Shown here one piece after another: positions 23,543-26,580 of a DNA stretch of 26,580 bases. Each line of letters opens with the position of its first letter. The stretch's first letter is position 1. A program made the position numbers and the translations under genes. Origin of the DNA: Candidatus Poribacteria bacterium (GTDB taxonomy: Bacteria; Abyssobacteria; SURF-5); contig JACRIR010000104.1 in the NCBI GenBank assembly GCA_016215705.1, forward strand, positions 1-26,580. Reading direction: 5' to 3'. The notes beneath the pieces are model-generated. The model was not told the origin of the DNA. It made no database searches and saw only the letters and a program-made list of their open reading frames with translations.

Positions 23543-25273
23543 AAGAATTCTTTGGCCTTGACCAATTTTATGTCGTACACCCGCGGATGCGGCGGCAGCG
23601 GAAGCGCGGTCACAAGAATCACGTATCCCAACAATGACTATGAGACGTTCAAATACGACGCGAACGGCAACCTCACCCTCAAGACCGACTGCAACGGCGC
23701 GCAAATCCAATACGCCTACGACGCTCTGAACCATCTGACGCAGAAAACATACCCGGGCTCTAGCACAGCCACGTTTGCTTATGATAAAATAGGTAACATG
23801 ACAAGCGCGGTTGACAGCGATAGTTCCATATCCTTCGCATATGACAATCTGTACCGCATGACCAGCACAACCCAGCAGCTTGACTCCAACCCGAGCAAGA
23901 CGATTGATTATGAATATGACCCTGTCGGCAACCGCACAGCCATGACCGGCCCGAATGATATCGCGAACGCATACACCTACACGCTGGTCAACCAGGTGGC
24001 GAGCATTACGGATGTCTACAACAACGCCACGAATTACTACTACGACGACGGCGGCAGACTGACACTGCGAACATACGGCAACGGCACAAAGGCGGAGTAT
24101 TCCTACGATGAAGCGAACCGCTTGACTTTGCGCGCAAACAAGAAATCCGACGACAGCATGTTGTCGAGCTTCGAGTATGAGACCGATAAAACCGGCAGTC
24201 GCACAAAACGCACAACGGGTGGAAGCGCCATGACCGCGCAGGCGCTGAAGTACACTTACGACAACATCTATGAGATAAACGAGGTGTACCGCCTCGAACC
24301 CAATCCCGCTGTTCTTGAGACATTCAGCTACGATGGCGTCGGAAACCGGACCGCAGACACTGATTACTCCAACTATTCGTACAACACGAATAATCAGCTT
24401 ACGTCATATGACAGCATCACGTTCGTCTACGACAATAATGGCAATCTGACCAAGAAAACGCAAAACGGAACGGATGACACGACGTACACGTTCGATTACG
24501 AGAACAAGATCACGCGGATTGACTATCCGGACGAAACCTATTCGGCGTATAAGTATGACGCACTTGGGCGAAGAGTTGAAAAACGGGACAGGAGCGGGAA
24601 CATAGCCCGCTATGTCTATGATGGACAGAATTTTATTGCCGAGTATGATGGCAGCAACAGCCTGGTAGCCTCATATCTTCAGAGTTTCGGTATCGACAGG
24701 CCCATCTCGATGTTTCGAGCCGGGCAGATGTACTGGTACCACTCCGATGCCCTTGGGAGCATCTATCAGATGACCGACTCCAACCAAGCCGTGGCCCGCA
24801 GCTATGATTATTCAGCTTTTGGTAAAATCATCTCGGAGTCAGGCTCACTTGTGAATCCCTTCACCTACACTGCGCGCGAATATGACTCCGACAGTGGGCT
24901 GTATTACTATAGGGCGCGGTATTATGATGCGGGTGTGGGAAGATTCTTGAGTAGGGATCCGATAAAGTCGAAGAAAGTAGCTGCTTACGGGAGACTGTAT
25001 CTATACGTGCTAAATGACCCTATTAACAACACTGATCCTCGTGGCTTAGATGATCAGGCGTTCTTGGTATGTGTCGATAGGGGTACTTATGAAATATGTA
25101 TGGAATGCTATTGTAGTGAGTTACTAGGATTCACCCCAAAAGGGATTTATGAGGCAGTTATTCGTCCCGATGGCACATGCACCTGCATTTGTGAGTATGA
25201 CCCTGAATGTCAATACGAGGGTGAGCGGGCATATAGTGTTGGTAGCTGTACTACATTCATCATCGCTAAGTAG
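23528..25273 (+). CDS. RHS-repeat protein, 5'-truncated, with cysteine-rich C-terminal tip
   Basis: 581 residues. From about residue 28 the whole body is YD repeats of the form Tyr-Asp-x-x-Gly-Asn-x-x and similar. It ends in the RHS core signature YYYRARYYDAGVGRFLSRDPI and NTDPRGLD (to about residue 507). After this the sequence changes to a 74-residue tail with nine cysteines (for example ICMECYC, TCTCICEYDPEC), the usual place of a variable toxin or effector tip. RHS proteins form a cocoon that encloses this tip and are usually well over 1000 residues with N-terminal export domains; none is present here, so the gene is a fragment or relies on another N-terminal piece. The GTG at 23528 lies within a palindrome with AGGGG before it; the ATG at 23570 is an alternative. 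The ankyrin gene follows after 18 bp. Confidence 0.85.
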   Translation: MPCPHKNSLALTNFMSYTRGCGGSGSAVTRITYPNNDYETFKYDANGNLTLKTDCNGAQIQYAYDALNHLTQKTYPGSSTATFAYDKIGNMTSAVDSDSSISFAYDNLYRMTSTTQQLDSNPSKTIDYEYDPVGNRTAMTGPNDIANAYTYTLVNQVASITDVYNNATNYYYDDGGRLTLRTYGNGTKAEYSYDEANRLTLRANKKSDDSMLSSFEYETDKTGSRTKRTTGGSAMTAQALKYTYDNIYEINEVYRLEPNPAVLETFSYDGVGNRTADTDYSNYSYNTNNQLTSYDSITFVYDNNGNLTKKTQNGTDDTTYTFDYENKITRIDYPDETYSAYKYDALGRRVEKRDRSGNIARYVYDGQNFIAEYDGSNSLVASYLQSFGIDRPISMFRAGQMYWYHSDALGSIYQMTDSNQAVARSYDYSAFGKIISESGSLVNPFTYTAREYDSDSGLYYYRARYYDAGVGRFLSRDPIKSKKVAAYGRLYLYVLNDPINNTDPRGLDDQAFLVCVDRGTYEICMECYCSELLGFTPKGIYEAVIRPDGTCTCICEYDPECQYEGERAYSVGSCTTFIIAK

Positions 25274-25291
25274 TATATCCAGGAGGAGTCA

Positions 25292-26344
25292 ATGAAGAGG
25301 TTTTCCTTAGGCAAACTGAGCCTCCTTTTGATGGTTGTCTTAGTGGGATCATTAGCCGCATATGGCAGAAACCCATATGAAGCGCGTAAGAAACTCGATG
25401 AACTAAGTATTCCATTCACAGTGGAAGCATTCGTAAATCTAGCCGCGATCGGGGACTCTACTGCGATCGCCCTATTCCTGGACGCAGGCATGGATATTGA
25501 TTCCGCCGATGCAAAATATGGCATGACCGCCTTGATGCATGCAACAATAGCAGGCCGGTCGGATATCGTGAAAAGCTTGTTGGACAAAGGGGCTGATATA
25601 AATGCCAAAGACAAAGATGGTCGGACAGCCTTGATACTCGCGTCAGGTTGCGGGTTCAGTTCATCAATGCCAGAAGAGATAGAAAAGAGGTTGTATGTTA
25701 TCGAGAAGAGGCGCGCACTCGATACCCATCCCACCACTGTGAAGACCAAGCGGAATGTCCCTTCCGACGACAATCCCTTCGAAGAAGGAGCCGCTGAAAA
25801 GGATGGTATTATCACAGTGGTTACGAGGCTGGATAGTCATCCCGATATCGTGAAAACTCTACTCGAAAGAGGCGCTGACGCAAATATTCAGGATAACGAT
25901 GGTAAAACGGCCATTATGTCTGCAGCATGGCACGGTCACACGGAGATCGTCAAGAGGCTCTTGGACATGGGCGCTAACCCGAATGTAAAGGACAGGCATT
26001 CTCGTGCCTCATGGAATTTGTCCATAATCAGTAGCGGCCATGTTTTGCATCCTGGAAACGGCTGGACAGCGCTTATGTATGCCATGCTGAGCAGTTGCCC
26101 TGAAGTCGTGCGCGCTCTATTGGATGCTGGCGCAGACCCCAATGCGAAGGATCAGCACGGAGTGAGTGTATTGATGATTGCCGCATTCCATCAAGGGCGC
26201 ACCGAGGTGGTGCAAGCTCTGCTTGATGCAGGCGCTGATACAAATGTTAAAGACGAACATGGTGACACGGCCTTGGATTATGCGACGGATTCAAAGCATA
26301 AAGATGTTGTGGAACTTCTCAAGAAGCACAGCTCGAAACAATGA
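25292..26344 (+). CDS. Exported ankyrin-repeat protein, candidate immunity partner of the RHS tip
   Basis: 350 residues. Residues 1-24 are a signal peptide (basic MKRFSLGK, hydrophobic LSLLLMVVLVG, small residues before the cut); no lipobox Cys. The rest is ankyrin repeats with consensus pieces such as GMTALMHATIAGRSDIVKSL, LDKGADINAKDKDGRTALIL, VKTLLERGADANIQDNDGKT and VVQALLDAGADTNVKDEHGD. The series is interrupted by two non-ankyrin insertions (about residues 120-180 and 233-252). The start has AGGAGGAG just upstream. Ankyrin proteins directly after an RHS tip are often taken as immunity proteins, and a periplasmic location would suit protection from an incoming toxin; this role is inferred from position. 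Its stop overlaps the next RHS segment by ATGA. Confidence 0.85.
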   Translation: MKRFSLGKLSLLLMVVLVGSLAAYGRNPYEARKKLDELSIPFTVEAFVNLAAIGDSTAIALFLDAGMDIDSADAKYGMTALMHATIAGRSDIVKSLLDKGADINAKDKDGRTALILASGCGFSSSMPEEIEKRLYVIEKRRALDTHPTTVKTKRNVPSDDNPFEEGAAEKDGIITVVTRLDSHPDIVKTLLERGADANIQDNDGKTAIMSAAWHGHTEIVKRLLDMGANPNVKDRHSRASWNLSIISSGHVLHPGNGWTALMYAMLSSCPEVVRALLDAGADPNAKDQHGVSVLMIAAFHQGRTEVVQALLDAGADTNVKDEHGDTALDYATDSKHKDVVELLKKHSSKQ

Positions 26345-26580
26345 CTGAGAACAAGGCGGAAAAACACTTGAAATACACCTACGACAATATCTATGAGATA
26401 AACGAGGTGTATCGCCTCTCGCCTGAGCCCACTGCGACACTTGAGACATTCAGCTATGACGGCGTGGGCAATCGGACCACTGATTCCGACTACTCGAATT
26501 ATGCATATAACACAAACAACCAACTCACCTCCTACGACAGCATCACGTTCAATTATGATAAGAACGGGAATCTCACGAAG
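26341..26580 (+). CDS. Second RHS core segment (orphan cassette, runs off the window)
   Basis: Eighty codons are open from an ATG overlapping the ankyrin stop as ATGA to the right edge. After about ten unrelated residues the protein re-enters the RHS core at LKYTYDNIYEINEVYRL and stays collinear with the main RHS copy (starting at about 24247). The two agree at most residues, while the DNA differs mainly at third codon positions; there is one extra residue around PEPTAT. This looks like a displaced C-terminal cassette: a partial core that would lead to another tip beyond the window. No secretion signal; it is probably silent unless recombined. Confidence 0.8.
   Translation, partial: MTENKAEKHLKYTYDNIYEINEVYRLSPEPTATLETFSYDGVGNRTTDSDYSNYAYNTNNQLTSYDSITFNYDKNGNLTK

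Noticed and set aside
23330-23734. N-terminal extension of the GAF histidine kinase
   Set aside because: The open frame continues upstream but crosses a palindrome and the opposite-strand RHS gene; the translation has no domain or family-like character.

Overview
The window looks like a piece of a moderately GC-rich (roughly 50-55 percent, judged by eye) Gram-negative-type genome from an uncultured environmental bacterium. The signs are a complete set of type IV pilus (T4P) motor and regulatory genes, sigma-54 regulation, histidine kinases, an RHS-repeat protein, and several dispersed palindromes of the kind common in metagenome-assembled deltaproteobacteria-like and candidate-phylum genomes. 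I cannot name the taxon from sequence alone. There are no RNA genes, no insertion sequence with a transposase and no CRISPR array.

Layout. Minus strand, 13973 down to 1, is one long block. It starts with a MshEN/DnaA-type AAA+ fusion protein (12636-13973), then pilB (10763-12478), a 484-bp spacer carrying a textbook sigma-54 promoter, then pilT-pilS-pilR-pilC (10278 down to 4890, tightly packed). It continues with a sugar/glycan set: NAD-dependent epimerase, hexapeptide acyltransferase, family-2 glycosyltransferase, and a DUF2723/TMEM260-like mannosyltransferase with C-terminal TPRs that runs off the left edge. Plus strand, 14093-19462, is a signalling module. A consensus sigma-70 promoter precedes a hybrid sensor kinase and an NtrC-like enhancer-binding protein (EBP) with an altered GAFTGA loop. 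A consensus sigma-54 promoter with an upstream dyad then precedes a stand-alone receiver and a soluble Hanks-type Ser/Thr kinase.

From 19584 to 23329 (minus) come methylmalonyl-CoA epimerase, a TIM-barrel xylose-isomerase-like protein, a 15-unit heptamer repeat, a DUF523 protein, a stretch of dispersed repeat sequence and an orphan GAF-histidine kinase. From 23515 to the right edge (plus) lies an RHS region: a 5'-truncated RHS protein with a cysteine-rich tip, an exported ankyrin-repeat protein, and a second RHS segment that re-enters the RHS core and runs off the window.

How the parts may work together (inference). PilS/PilR probably act on the sigma-54 promoter in front of pilT, so the operon would regulate itself. 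The MshEN-DnaA protein shares its N-terminal domain type with PilB, a domain known in PilB/MshE ATPases to bind cyclic-di-GMP, and it has lost the DnaA DNA-binding domain; it is the most novel item here and may be a nucleotide-switch partner of the pilus motor. It is divergent from the two-component/Ser-Thr kinase module, which may therefore also belong to surface motility control. Several starts were moved from the longest open frame to the codon best supported by a ribosome-binding site or gene overlap; this is stated in each entry.
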